The position numbers and the translations under genes are program-made. A model generated the notes under the pieces. That model searched no databases. It was not told the origin of the DNA and was given only the letters and a program-made list of their open reading frames with translations. This document shows, one piece after another, positions 37,324 to 49,248 of a DNA stretch of 64,000 nt. Source of the stretch: Frateuria terrea (GTDB lineage Bacteria; Pseudomonadota; Gammaproteobacteria; Xanthomonadales; Rhodanobacteraceae); contig NZ_FOXL01000005.1 of assembly GCF_900115705.1 (NCBI RefSeq), positions 166,454-230,453 on the forward strand, read 5' to 3'. Every line of letters starts with the position of its first letter. Positions within the stretch are counted from its first letter, which is position 1.

Positions 37324-40158
37324 CTACAGGGCGATGCGCGGAACCTGCGCCATCGCGGCCGTGTTCGAAGCCACTGGCGCCGCAGTACCGCGCAGCCAAC
37401 GCACGGTCACGGGACGGCGCACGTCCTGACGGGACAGCCGCACCACCGCCACGTTGCCGGTTGCGTCCCATCGCCAGTCCGCAAACGGCTTGCCCTCGAC
37501 CCGCATGGAGGCGGGCCGGTCCGCCATGTGCAAGCGCAGCTCGTACGAACGTGCCGCCTGTTGGCCGGCGAAATGGCCGCGGGTCGGTCCGACGACCAGT
37601 TCCTGCGAGCCGTCGATGCCGGTGGTGTGCGCGATCGGAGTGAGCGCGTAGGCGCCGCGCTCGTAGGCGAGCGAATGGCCGTCGTCCTCGTACAGCTCGA
37701 AGCGCCCCTGTCCCCGGCCGTAGACGTTGACGATCAGCGGATCCAGCGGCCGGGCTTCGGAGTACGGCGACGGCGCCTGCTCGGGCACGATGGCGCCTTC
37801 GCGCACGAACACCGGAATCTCGTCCACCGCATAGCGCGCGCTGAAACTGCTCCCTCCCGCGTAGCGCTTGCCGGTGAAGAAATCGATCCATGCCCCGGGC
37901 GGCAGCCACACCGTCACGTTGCCGCCGGGTGCAAGTACCGGCGCCACCAGCATCGACCCGCCGAAGAGGTACTCGTATGGATGCCGGTAGGACTCGTCCA
38001 GCGCGGGCCAGGCGAGGTAGAGCGGGCGCAGGATCGGCATCGTATCGCGGTGCGCCAGCCAGGCCTGGGTGTAGAGGTAGGGAATCAGCTGCTCGCGCAG
38101 GGTGAAGTACTTGCGCATCAGCGCCACGCCCTTGTCGCCATATACCCACGGCATGCGCAGGTTGCCCTCGCGGGGATTGGCGTGGGCGCTGTGCATGCGC
38201 AGGATCGGGCTGAACGTGCCGAATTCGATCCAGCGCGCGTAGAGGTCGAAATCGATTCTGCCGCCGTGGAAGCCGCCGATGTCGTGGCTGATGTAGGGCA
38301 CGCCCACGTTGCCGCCGCGCGCGGTGAAGGCGACTTCATACGCCAGCACCGGCCACTCCGACCAGGTGTCGCCGGTAAAGAAGCCCGGATAGCGCTCGCT
38401 GCCCCAGCCGCCGTAGCGGCCGAGGATGAACGGACGTTCGCCCGTCGTTTTGCGCGCGTCGTCGTAGAAGACCTTGTTGGTCCACATCTGCGGGTCGAGC
38501 CCCGGCATGCCGGCGGCGCCGCTGCCGCCGTCCACCCACCACAGGTCCACGCCCTGGCGCATCAGCGGCAGGTGCAGGTCGCGCATGAAAACGTCGGCCT
38601 GATGCCGATCGGACAGATCGAACGCGATGCGCTCCGGCGGCGGCACGTCGCGCAGCGCAACCGGTCCGCGCAGGATGCCGCCGCCGCGCTTGCCCGGCAC
38701 CACGCGCAGGGCGATCACATTGGCCTGTCCGGCCTTCGCATACGGCGCGATGTCCGCCGTGGTCAGCCGGCGTGGCCAGGGCACGTGGCTGTGCTGCACT
38801 TCCGTGCCGTCGACGAACAGGCGGTAGTCCTGCGCGACCTCGCCCAGGTAGAGGTAGAGGTGTGCCGGCAGGTGGTCCGGCAGCCGCACCCGCGTGCGGT
38901 ACCAGCCCGGCCCCCGATAGTCGGGCCAACCCTGCGCCTGCCAGGCCAGGTCGGTACGGATCGGCTTCCAATGGCCGTCGTCAAAGCCCGGCGCGAACCA
39001 GTGCCGGTCGAGTCCCAGGTCATGCGGATCGGGGGCGAAGCGCCAATGACCGGCGACGTCCATGTCGAAGCTCGGTCTGGGCGGCAGCGGCCGGCCGAGA
39101 TCCTTCAACACCTGGGGCGCATGAGTGTCGCTGAAGGAAAGGATGCTCTCCTTCGTGTTGGCGTAGCCCGGGTGGTCGTTGAGGGCGAGCTTGATGCCGC
39201 GCGCATGCAGCCAGTCGATGAATGGCTGCGGCCGCGGTACCAGCGGGCTCCAGTCGTAGCCCCCGTCCCAGCCATAGTTGTGCCAGGCGAAATCCAGCAC
39301 CAGCGTGTCGAACGGAATGCCGTATCCGCGCAGCCGCGTGACCTCGTCCTGCAACGCCTGCTGGTCGTAGCGCAGGAAATCCGGACGGGCGGCCTCGGCC
39401 GTGCCCGGGAAATATTCGAAATTGAAGTCGGTGACCCACGGGCCAAACACATCGCGCGGCACCATGGGAATCGCGCCGCAAAGCTGCGCGTAGTCACGCA
39501 GCACGCCACGGTAGTCGCCGGCATAGGTAAACAGGTACCAGTCCTGTCCGGCGGCGTCCGGCCGCGGCTCGATCCACTGCGTCCGCACGTTCCACAGCGG
39601 CGTGCGGCTGTCGTCGATGAGCGCCCAGCCGCTGCGGCTGAGCAGGCCCGGCGCGGCCTTGCGCAGCGGCACCCCGATGCCGGGGATGACGATGCCGACG
39701 GGGCTGTCGCGGGTGTCGGCGGGCACGTTGGCCGTGCGCAGGTCGTCCAGCGAATAGGTCAGGCCGCCGAGATTCCTGTCGTCCACCTGCCCCGGATGCC
39801 AGCGGACCCGGCCGCCGGGTCCGTGCCAGATCACTTCGAGGTTGTCCGCCGAAAACGGTCCGCCCCCCTGCCGATAGCGCAGCGTCACCGCATCGGTGGC
39901 GAGCACCAGCCAGGCTTGCTCGTGCGAGGCATGGACGGCGACTGCCGGCCAGTCGCGCCGCTGCACCACCGCCGTGGGCGCATCGGCGAAATGGCCGCTG
40001 GGCGCGTATTCCATCCGCACCAGCGACGCGGTGAGGAACTCGAAGCGCGCCTTGCCGGCCACTACCGTCGAACCGGTGGCGGACTGCGCGATGGCTGCAG
40101 GCATCCAGCTGACGAACAGCCCGATGGCGAGCAGGCGAACCATGCGACGGACGCTCAT
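37324..40158 (-). CDS. Glycoside hydrolase family 31 protein with inserted beta-sandwich domain
   Basis: The 944-residue exported enzyme (signal peptide about 1-24, ending in WMPAAIA) has the GH31 N-terminal beta domain and a catalytic barrel beginning GPWVTDFNFEYFPG. Predicted nucleophile is D543 in LWWVDGGSG and acid/base D597 in FTGDTWSEW, followed by ISHDIGGFHG. A C-terminal DUF5110-like domain carries VYGRGQGRFELYEDDG. Residues about 385-502 interrupt the barrel with a galactose-binding-like module (FDDGHW, GPGWYRTRVRLP, YLYLGEVAQDYRLFVDG). Family members act on alpha-glucosides or alpha-xylosides; specificity cannot be read here. GGGAGG before the ATG supports the start. It follows kdpE but is probably separately transcribed. 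Confidence 0.88.
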   Translation of the reverse strand: MSVRRMVRLLAIGLFVSWMPAAIAQSATGSTVVAGKARFEFLTASLVRMEYAPSGHFADAPTAVVQRRDWPAVAVHASHEQAWLVLATDAVTLRYRQGGGPFSADNLEVIWHGPGGRVRWHPGQVDDRNLGGLTYSLDDLRTANVPADTRDSPVGIVIPGIGVPLRKAAPGLLSRSGWALIDDSRTPLWNVRTQWIEPRPDAAGQDWYLFTYAGDYRGVLRDYAQLCGAIPMVPRDVFGPWVTDFNFEYFPGTAEAARPDFLRYDQQALQDEVTRLRGYGIPFDTLVLDFAWHNYGWDGGYDWSPLVPRPQPFIDWLHARGIKLALNDHPGYANTKESILSFSDTHAPQVLKDLGRPLPPRPSFDMDVAGHWRFAPDPHDLGLDRHWFAPGFDDGHWKPIRTDLAWQAQGWPDYRGPGWYRTRVRLPDHLPAHLYLYLGEVAQDYRLFVDGTEVQHSHVPWPRRLTTADIAPYAKAGQANVIALRVVPGKRGGGILRGPVALRDVPPPERIAFDLSDRHQADVFMRDLHLPLMRQGVDLWWVDGGSGAAGMPGLDPQMWTNKVFYDDARKTTGERPFILGRYGGWGSERYPGFFTGDTWSEWPVLAYEVAFTARGGNVGVPYISHDIGGFHGGRIDFDLYARWIEFGTFSPILRMHSAHANPREGNLRMPWVYGDKGVALMRKYFTLREQLIPYLYTQAWLAHRDTMPILRPLYLAWPALDESYRHPYEYLFGGSMLVAPVLAPGGNVTVWLPPGAWIDFFTGKRYAGGSSFSARYAVDEIPVFVREGAIVPEQAPSPYSEARPLDPLIVNVYGRGQGRFELYEDDGHSLAYERGAYALTPIAHTTGIDGSQELVVGPTRGHFAGQQAARSYELRLHMADRPASMRVEGKPFADWRWDATGNVAVVRLSRQDVRRPVTVRWLRGTAAPVASNTAAMAQVPRIAL

Positions 40159-40283
40159 GCATACCTCCCTTTCGATGACAGGCCCGCGTGGCCTTGCGCA
40201 ACCGCGGCGCGCCTCCCCCGTCGCGCGGCGGTTGCCGACCGAAAAGTACACCCAAGCCCTGGTCCCGCGCGCTGGCGGCCGCG

Positions 40284-40972
40284 TCAATCCAGGAAGCGGT
40301 AGCCCACGCCCGGCTCGGTCTTCAGCCAGCGCGGCGCGGCGGGATCGTCGCCCAGCTTCTGGCGCAGGCGGCCGAGCACGATGCGCAGGTAGTGCGTGTC
40401 CTGCACATGGGTCGGCCCCCACACCTCGCGCAGCAGCTGCTGCTGGCTGACGACGCGGCCGGCATGGCGCAGCAGCAGCGTGAGTACGGCGTACTCCTTG
40501 CGTGTGAGCGCGACCGGCGCGCCATCCAGCGCGACATCCCGACGGACCAGGTCAATCACCAGCCGGCCGTCGTCGTAGTGCGCTGGCGTGCCGGCCTCGG
40601 CTGGCGCAGCGCGGCTGCGCAGCAGCACGCGCAGCCGGGCCATCAGTTCCTGTATCCCGAACGGCTTGGTGACGTAGTCGTTGGCGCCATGGTCGAGCGC
40701 CTTGACCTTCTCCGCCTCGGCATCGCGCACCGACAGCATCAGCACCGGCACCGCGCTCCACTGGCGCAGCTCGGCCAGCACCTCGTGGCCTTCGCGGTCG
40801 GGTAGGCCCAGATCCAGGATGACCAGGTCCGGCGTGTGCGCCGCCGCCAGTGCGAGCCCCTCGGCGCCCGTTGACGCGAGCAGCACCTGGTAGCCCTCGG
40901 CGCGCAGGCCGATGTCGAGGAAGCGCCGGATCTGCGGCTCGTCGTCGATCACCAGCACGCGGGCAGAAGGAT

Positions 40973-40976
<4 letters not shown>
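40284..40976 (-). CDS. kdpE: Response regulator KdpE
   Basis: The 230-residue OmpR-type regulator has a receiver domain (phosphoacceptor D55 in LVILDLGLPD, conserved Lys in YVTKPFG) and a winged-helix DNA-binding domain (about 130-228: LTRKEYAVLTLLL, VGYRFLD). It activates kdp transcription under potassium limitation. The start overlaps the kdpD stop as ATGA, making the sensor and regulator translationally coupled at the operon end. Confidence 0.96.
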
Positions 40977-43627
<2,651 letters not shown>

Positions 43628-43636
43628 GCCGCTACG

Positions 43637-44215
43637 TTAGCGCGTCGACAGGTGGTCGAGGGCCAGGTTGAGCTCCAGCACGTCGACCCGCGGCTCGCCC
43701 AGCACGCCCCAGGTACGTCCGGCCGTGTGCGCCCGCACCAATGCCTGCACCGCCGCCGGCGACAGGCCGCGCAACCGCGCCACGCGGGCGACCTGGTACT
43801 GCGCCGCCGCCGGGCTGATCTGCGGGTCCAGGCCGCTGCCGGAAGCGGTCACCAGGTCCACCGGCACCGGCGCGGTGTTGCCCGGGTCAGCGGCGCGCAG
43901 GGCCGCGATGCGCTGCCTCACCGCGGCGACCAGCGCGGGGTTGTTCGGCCCCAGGTTGGAGCCGCCGGACGCTGCGGCGTTGTAGGGCATTGGCGAGGTG
44001 GCCGACGGCCGGCCCCAGAAATAGCGCGGGTCGGTGAACGACTGGCCGATCAGGCGCGACCCGACCGCCCCGCCGTGCTCGAGCACGAGGCTGCCGTTGG
44101 CCTGGGCGGGAAACAGCCCCTGCGCCAGGCCGGTGACGAGCAACGGATAGGCCACGCCGGTCGCGGCGGTCAGCAGGAGCAGCATCAGCAGGGATTGTCG
44201 AAGGAGCTTGGCCAT
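43637..44215 (-). CDS. kdpC: Potassium-transporting ATPase subunit KdpC
   Basis: The 192-residue subunit has one N-terminal membrane helix ([20 protein letters not shown]). A periplasmic domain follows with [54 protein letters not shown] and a C-terminal [11 protein letters not shown]. It stabilises the KdpFABC complex and aids potassium binding. The frame is open further upstream, but that part is the porin gene out of frame. It is separated from kdpB by the TorF porin gene. Confidence 0.95.
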   Translation of the reverse strand: MAKLLRQSLLMLLLLTAATGVAYPLLVTGLAQGLFPAQANGSLVLEHGGAVGSRLIGQSFTDPRYFWGRPSATSPMPYNAAASGGSNLGPNNPALVAAVRQRIAALRAADPGNTAPVPVDLVTASGSGLDPQISPAAAQYQVARVARLRGLSPAAVQALVRAHTAGRTWGVLGEPRVDVLELNLALDHLSTR

Positions 44216-44229
44216 CGAAGGTCTCCGGG

Positions 44230-45042
44230 TCAGAACGTACCTTGCAGCATCACGAACGCGCGGGTGCCGCCGACGTTGCGCACCTCGCCCGGGTTCGTGA
44301 AGCTGCCGGTATGGCGGTAGAAGCGGTCGTTGGTCGCCCGCGTGAGGCCGAGGCTGGCCGACCAGTGCGCCGCGAACTGGTATTTCAACGTCGCCCCGAA
44401 GTCGGGGTAGTCGGGGTTGCGCGCACCGTCGCCGTTGGGGACGGCCAGCGCGGTCGCGTAGTCGGTGTAGCCGGCGTGCAGCGCCAGGCTCCAGGCGTCG
44501 GCTAGCGGAAAGGCCGCGTCCAGTTGCAGGTACTGCGTGCCCCGGGAATCGGCCCGGTAGTCCTGCCCCACGTCGGCGCCGAAATAGTCGGTGAGCGCGT
44601 AGTTGTACTTCAGCGTGAACTGCTTCCAGGTCAGCGCGAGGTTGGCCTCGTCGGTATTCAGCGAGCGCGAGGGGAGTCCCGCCGCGTCCAGGTTGGCGCC
44701 AGGGTAGACGTAGCCGTACAGGCCGGCGCGCCACGACCACGCGCCCGAGAGGCTACCGCCGTAACTGGCGTAGAGGTCCAGCTCCATCGAGCCGCCCGGG
44801 TAGCTGTTGCCGCTGATCGAGGATCCCCACGCCCCGGCGGCGAAACCGTCGGCGAGCGCCAGGTCGGCGCCACCCTGGATGGCCGGACAGCCCCAGCTCT
44901 GGGTCAGGCCGCGGAACATGTAGTCGGTCGTGACCGCGACGTTGCCGGTCATGCTGGCGGACGGCGCGTCAGCGGCGTGGGCCGGCGCGAGAAGTGCGAC
45001 TGCGACCGCGACGCCGGGCAGGATGAAAGTGCGCGTCTTCAT
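44230..45042 (-). CDS. TorF family putative outer-membrane porin inside the kdp operon
   Basis: The 270-residue protein has a signal peptide ([23 protein letters not shown]). The Gcw_chp/TorF pattern follows: [39 protein letters not shown], then amphipathic strands ending in a C-terminal phenylalanine (FVMLQGTF). The family is predicted to form small barrels and lacks a settled substrate. It starts 3 nt after the kdpB stop and ends 14 nt before kdpC, so it is co-transcribed. It may let potassium or another ion cross the outer membrane when Kdp is induced; that is inference from position. Confidence 0.85.
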   Translation of the reverse strand: MKTRTFILPGVAVAVALLAPAHAADAPSASMTGNVAVTTDYMFRGLTQSWGCPAIQGGADLALADGFAAGAWGSSISGNSYPGGSMELDLYASYGGSLSGAWSWRAGLYGYVYPGANLDAAGLPSRSLNTDEANLALTWKQFTLKYNYALTDYFGADVGQDYRADSRGTQYLQLDAAFPLADAWSLALHAGYTDYATALAVPNGDGARNPDYPDFGATLKYQFAAHWSASLGLTRATNDRFYRHTGSFTNPGEVRNVGGTRAFVMLQGTF

Positions 45043-45045
45043 GGG

Positions 45046-47142
45046 TCAGGCCAGCCTGAGCAGCACCAGCAGCATGTCGATCAGCTTGATGCCGACGAAC
45101 GGCACCGCCACGCCGCCCAGGCCGTAGACCAGCAGGTTGCGGCGCAGCAGCGCACCGGCGCCGAGGGCGCGATAGGCCACGCCCTTCAGGGCGAGCGGGA
45201 TCAGCACCACGATGATCAGCGCGTTGAAGATCACCGCCGAGAGGATGGCGCTGCGCGCGGTGGCCAGGTGCATCACGTTGAGCGCGTTCAGCGCGGGGTA
45301 CGTGGTCGCGAACGCGGCCGGGATGATCGCGAAATACTTGGCGATGTCGTTGGCGATCGAGAACGTGGTCAGCGCGCCGCGGGTGATCAGCATCTGCTTG
45401 CCGATCTCCACCACCTCGATCAACTTGGTCGGGTTGGAATCCAGGTCGACCATGTTGCCCGCTTCCTTGGCCGCCTGCGTGCCGGTGTTCATCGCCACCG
45501 CCACGTCCGCCTGCGCCAGCGCCGGGGCATCGTTGGTGCCGTCCCCGCACATCGCCACCAGGCGGTTCTCGGCCTGGATGTCGCGGATCAGCTTGAGCTT
45601 GGCCTCCGGCGTCGCCTCGGCGAGGAAATCGTCCACCCCGGCCTCGGCGGCGATGGCCGCGGCGGTCAGCGGGTTGTCGCCGGTGATCATGATGGTCTTG
45701 ATGCCCATCGCGCGCATCTCGGCGAAGCGTTCCTTGATGCCGCCCTTGATCACGTCCTTGAGCTCGATGACGCCGAGCGGCGCATGGCCGTCGACCACCA
45801 TCAGCGGCGTCGCGCCGCGCCGTGCGATGTCGTCCGCGGCGCGCTTGAGCGCGGCGGGAAGATGCCCGCCCGCGGCGACCAGGTAACGCTCGATCGCATC
45901 GACCGCGCCCTTGCGGATGCGCTGGCCGCCCATGTCCACCCCGCTCATGCGGGTCTGCGCGGAGAACGGCACGAACTGGGCATGCAGCCGCTCCAGGTCG
46001 TGCTCGCGCAGGCCGAAGCGTTCCTTGGCCAGCACCACGATGCTGCGCCCCTCGGGCGTCTCGTCCGCCAGCGAGGCGAGCTGCGCGGCCTCGGCCAGCG
46101 CGCGTTCGTCCACGCCCGGCGCCGGGTGGAACGCGTCCGCCTGACGGTTGCCCAGCGTGATCGTGCCGGTCTTGTCCAGCAACAGCACGTCCACGTCGCC
46201 AGCCGCTTCGACCGCACGGCCGGAGGTGGCGATCACGTTGGCGCGGATCATCCGGTCCATGCCGGCGATGCCGATCGCCGAGAGCAGCGCGCCGATGGTG
46301 GTGGGGATCAGGCACACCAGCAGCGCGGTCAGCACGGTCAGCGTGATCGGCTGGCCGCTGCCCGCGGCCTGCACGCTGTAGATCGAGTACGGCAGCAGCG
46401 TGGCGCAGGCCAGCAGGAAGATCAGCGTGAACTTGGCCAACATAATCGTCAGCGCGATCTCGTTCGGCGTCCTGCGCCGCGCGGCGCCCTCCACCATCGC
46501 GATCATGCGGTCCAGGAAGCTCTCGCCGGGATTGCTGGTGATGCGCACCACCAGCCAGTCCGACAACACCCGGGTGCCGCCGGTGACCGCGCTGCGGTCG
46601 CCGCCCGATTCGCGGATGACCGGCGCGGATTCGCCAGTGATCGCGCTTTCGTCCACGCTGGCCGCACCCTCGACCACTTCACCGTCGCCCGGGATCAGCT
46701 CGCCGGCATCCACAAGCACGTGGTTGCCGGTGCGCAGCTCGCTGGACGGCACGTAGGTGATGAAGGCATCCCGGCTGGGGTTCGCCAGTTTCTTGGCGAC
46801 CACGTCCTTGCGCGAACTGCGCAAGGCGGCGGCCTGTGCCTTGCCACGCCCTTCGGCGATCGCCTCGGCGAAGTTGGCGAACAGCAGCGTGAACCAGAGC
46901 CACAGGGACACGGCGAAGATGAATCCGGTGGGCGCCTCGCCGTGGCCGGCCAGCGCCTGCACCCACAGAAGCGTGGTGAGCACGCTGCACACGTACACCA
47001 CGAACATCACCGGGTTGCGGAACTGCTGGCGCGGTGCCAGCTTGCGGAATGCATCGGCCACCGCCGCGAGCAGCAGGGCGCGGCTGAAGCCGCGCACGAC
47101 GCGCGAATGGGTTGTCATGGAAGCGGTATCCCGATAGTTCAT
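45046..47142 (-). CDS. kdpB: Potassium-transporting P-type ATPase subunit KdpB
   Basis: The 698-residue P1A ATPase has the actuator motif TGES (in [11 protein letters not shown]), phosphorylation site D323 in [10 protein letters not shown], hinge motifs [10 protein letters not shown] and [14 protein letters not shown], and seven or so membrane helices. It powers potassium uptake by KdpA. The ATG at 47142 overlaps the kdpA stop as ATGA. A second in-frame ATG at 47118 (MTTHSRV) is possible and would shorten it by eight residues. Confidence 0.97.
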   Translation of the reverse strand: MNYRDTASMTTHSRVVRGFSRALLLAAVADAFRKLAPRQQFRNPVMFVVYVCSVLTTLLWVQALAGHGEAPTGFIFAVSLWLWFTLLFANFAEAIAEGRGKAQAAALRSSRKDVVAKKLANPSRDAFITYVPSSELRTGNHVLVDAGELIPGDGEVVEGAASVDESAITGESAPVIRESGGDRSAVTGGTRVLSDWLVVRITSNPGESFLDRMIAMVEGAARRRTPNEIALTIMLAKFTLIFLLACATLLPYSIYSVQAAGSGQPITLTVLTALLVCLIPTTIGALLSAIGIAGMDRMIRANVIATSGRAVEAAGDVDVLLLDKTGTITLGNRQADAFHPAPGVDERALAEAAQLASLADETPEGRSIVVLAKERFGLREHDLERLHAQFVPFSAQTRMSGVDMGGQRIRKGAVDAIERYLVAAGGHLPAALKRAADDIARRGATPLMVVDGHAPLGVIELKDVIKGGIKERFAEMRAMGIKTIMITGDNPLTAAAIAAEAGVDDFLAEATPEAKLKLIRDIQAENRLVAMCGDGTNDAPALAQADVAVAMNTGTQAAKEAGNMVDLDSNPTKLIEVVEIGKQMLITRGALTTFSIANDIAKYFAIIPAAFATTYPALNALNVMHLATARSAILSAVIFNALIIVVLIPLALKGVAYRALGAGALLRRNLLVYGLGGVAVPFVGIKLIDMLLVLLRLA

Positions 47143-48941
47143 CGCATCGATCCCAGGTAATCGGCGATCGGCCCCAGCGCGAGCGCCGGCAGGAAGGTCA
47201 GTGCGCCGACCACGACCACCACGCAGGCCAGCAGGGTCACGAACAGCGGCGTGTGGGTCGGCAGCGTGCCGGCCGTTGCGGGGACGTGGCGCTTGGCGGC
47301 CAGCGAGCCGGCCAGGGCCAGCATCGCGATCGCCAGCGGGAAGCGCGCCAGGAACATGCACACGCCCAGCAGCACGTTCCAAAACGGGGTGTTGGCCGAC
47401 AGGCCGGCGAAGGCGCTGCCGTTGTTGTTAGATGCCGAGCTCAGCGCATAGAGCACCTCGCTGAAGCCATGCGCGCCCGGGTTGGCGACGCCTGCCACGC
47501 CGGCCGGCGCCATCACCGCGATCGCCGTGCCGATCACTACCAGCACGCACGGCAGCAGCACGGTGAGGCTGGCCATCTTCATTTCGTAGGCTTCGATTTT
47601 TTTGCCCAGGTACTCGGGTGTTCGCCCGACCATCAACCCGGCGATGAACACCGCGACCACGGCGAAGGCGAGCATGCCGTACAGGCCGGAGCCGACGCCG
47701 CCGAAGATCACCTCGCCGAGCTGGATCAGCCACATCGGCACCAGCCCGCCGAGCGGGGTGTAGGAGTCGTGCATCGAGTTGACCGAACCGTTGGACGCGG
47801 CGCTGGTGGCCACGGCCCAACGCGCGGAGCCGACGATGCCGAAACGCACTTCCTTGCCTTCCATGTTGCCGCCGGCCTGCAGCGCGGAGGCGTGCTGGTC
47901 CACCGCCAGGCCGTGCAGCGCCGGGTTGCCCGCCTGCTCGGCCGCGGTGCAGGCCAGCAGCAGCGGCACGAAGATCACCAGCATCGCGGCCAGCAAGGCC
48001 CAGCCCTGGCGGCGGTCGCCGACCATGCGCCCGAAGGTCAGGCACAAGCCGGCCGGAATCAGCAGGATCGCCAGCACCTCGAGGAAGTCCGACAGCGGCG
48101 TGGGGTTCTCGTACGGGTGTGCCGAGTTCACGTTGAAGAACCCGCCGCCGTTGGTGCCGAGCTGCTTGATCGCGATCTGCGAGGCGGCCGGGCCCATCGG
48201 CAGCGTCTGCGTGGCCACCGGGACCGCATGCGTCACTTCATGCCCGGCGGCAGCCATCCGCGGCTTGCCGGCCTCGTCCTTGACGGCCTCGGTGTAGCTG
48301 GATGCCTGCACCACCGGCACCTCGGCAAACGGCCGAAGATTTTGCACCACGCCCTGCGACACCAGCACGATCGACAGCAGCAGTGACAGCGGCAGCAGCA
48401 CGTACAGCGTGCTGCGCACCAGGTCGACCCAGAAGTTGCCCAGCCCCTTGGCGCTGTGCCGCACGAAGCCGCGGATCACCGCCATCAGGATCGCGATGCC
48501 GGTTGCCGCCGACAGAAAATTCTGTACGCCCAGGCCCAGCATCTGGGTCAGGTAGCTCATGGTCGACTCGCCGCCATAGCCCTGCCAGTTGGTGTTGGTG
48601 GCGAAGCTTATGGCCGTATTGACGGCCGAATCGGGTGACACCGCGGCCATGTGCTGCGGGTTGAGCGGCAGCCACGGCTGCAACCGCTGCAGCGCGTAGA
48701 CCGCCAGCAAGCCGAGCATGTTGAAGCAAAGCATGGCAAGCGCGTAGCGCTTCCAGCCCATGTCCTCGTCCGCGGCGATGCCGCAGGCGCGATAGATGCC
48801 ACGCTCCACCCGCGCGCCCAGGCGGGTGACGCGGTTGGGCGCGTCGGCGAACACCAGCGCCATGTAGTCGCCCAGGGGTTTGGCCAGCAGCAGCAAGGCC
48901 ACCAGGTAAAGCGCGAGCTGCAGGTAGTCGTTCGCGTTCAT
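47139..48941 (-). CDS. kdpA: Potassium-transporting ATPase potassium-binding subunit KdpA
   Basis: The 600-residue channel-like subunit has ten or so membrane helices and four selectivity-filter regions: [51 protein letters not shown] and [14 protein letters not shown]. It selects potassium for the KdpFABC pump. The ATG at 48941 overlaps the kdpF stop as ATGA; the extension to 48974 is kdpF out of frame. Confidence 0.97.
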   Translation of the reverse strand: MNANDYLQLALYLVALLLLAKPLGDYMALVFADAPNRVTRLGARVERGIYRACGIAADEDMGWKRYALAMLCFNMLGLLAVYALQRLQPWLPLNPQHMAAVSPDSAVNTAISFATNTNWQGYGGESTMSYLTQMLGLGVQNFLSAATGIAILMAVIRGFVRHSAKGLGNFWVDLVRSTLYVLLPLSLLLSIVLVSQGVVQNLRPFAEVPVVQASSYTEAVKDEAGKPRMAAAGHEVTHAVPVATQTLPMGPAASQIAIKQLGTNGGGFFNVNSAHPYENPTPLSDFLEVLAILLIPAGLCLTFGRMVGDRRQGWALLAAMLVIFVPLLLACTAAEQAGNPALHGLAVDQHASALQAGGNMEGKEVRFGIVGSARWAVATSAASNGSVNSMHDSYTPLGGLVPMWLIQLGEVIFGGVGSGLYGMLAFAVVAVFIAGLMVGRTPEYLGKKIEAYEMKMASLTVLLPCVLVVIGTAIAVMAPAGVAGVANPGAHGFSEVLYALSSASNNNGSAFAGLSANTPFWNVLLGVCMFLARFPLAIAMLALAGSLAAKRHVPATAGTLPTHTPLFVTLLACVVVVVGALTFLPALALGPIADYLGSMR

Positions 48942-49030
48942 TCGAACCACTCCGGTTTCAGGAGGGCTACGCACAGGTAGCCGACCAGCGCCACCGCGAT
49001 GGCGATGGCCAGGGCGTACATCAGGTTCAT
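48938..49030 (-). CDS. kdpF: Potassium-transporting ATPase subunit KdpF
   Basis: The 30-residue single-helix peptide MNLMYALAIAIAVALVGYLC continues with [10 protein letters not shown]; the LLKPEWF ending is the KdpF signature. It stabilises the Kdp complex in the membrane. It is coupled to kdpA through ATGA overlap and preceded by AGGA about 8 nt before its ATG. Confidence 0.93.
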   Translation of the reverse strand: MNLMYALAIAIAVALVGYLCVALLKPEWFE

Positions 49031-49055
49031 GGGAAAGGTCCTGTCGGGGCGGTGC

Positions 49056-49145
49056 TCAACGCGGAGCGAGTCGGTCGCAGAGGCGCAGGAAGCCCGCGGT
49101 CGCCACGGCGAGCGCGAGCGCGAGCAGCAGGTAGGCGATGTCCAT
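49056..49145 (-). CDS. 29-residue hydrophobic peptide at the head of the kdp operon
   Basis: The frame MDIAYLLLALALAVATAGFL continues RLCDRLAPR and stops. It encodes one membrane helix followed by a positively charged tail with an LCDRL motif. The ribosome site is excellent: GGAGGA with a 6-nt gap to the ATG, better than that of most genes here. It ends 25 nt before kdpF and starts the operon after the kup terminator. I recall similar short peptides with C(D/E)RL tails beside kdpF in other proteobacteria, but no established function. It could be a further small Kdp subunit or a leader peptide. Confidence 0.75.
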   Translation of the reverse strand: MDIAYLLLALALAVATAGFLRLCDRLAPR

Positions 49146-49192
49146 GTGCGGTCCTCCGTAGGTGACGGGGCGCACTCTAGGAACCGGCGCAT

Positions 49193-49222
49193 AAAAAAGG
49201 GGCAGCAAACCCGCGCTGCCCC
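49193..49222 (-). terminator. Intrinsic terminator of kup
   Basis: On the minus strand the 8-bp stem GGGGCAGC / GCTGCCCC with an 8-nt loop is followed by TTTTTT, 27 nt after the kup stop. The 47 nt between it and the small kdp peptide must hold the kdp promoter. A TAGAGT -10-like box is present without a good -35, as expected for an activator-dependent promoter. Confidence 0.92.
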
Positions 49223-49248
49223 GTATAGATCCCGTAAAACCTTCCGCC

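Noticed and set aside
43637-44740. kdpC with a 175-residue N-terminal extension
   Set aside because: The upstream part is the TorF porin gene in another frame; [20 protein letters not shown] is the normal KdpC start.
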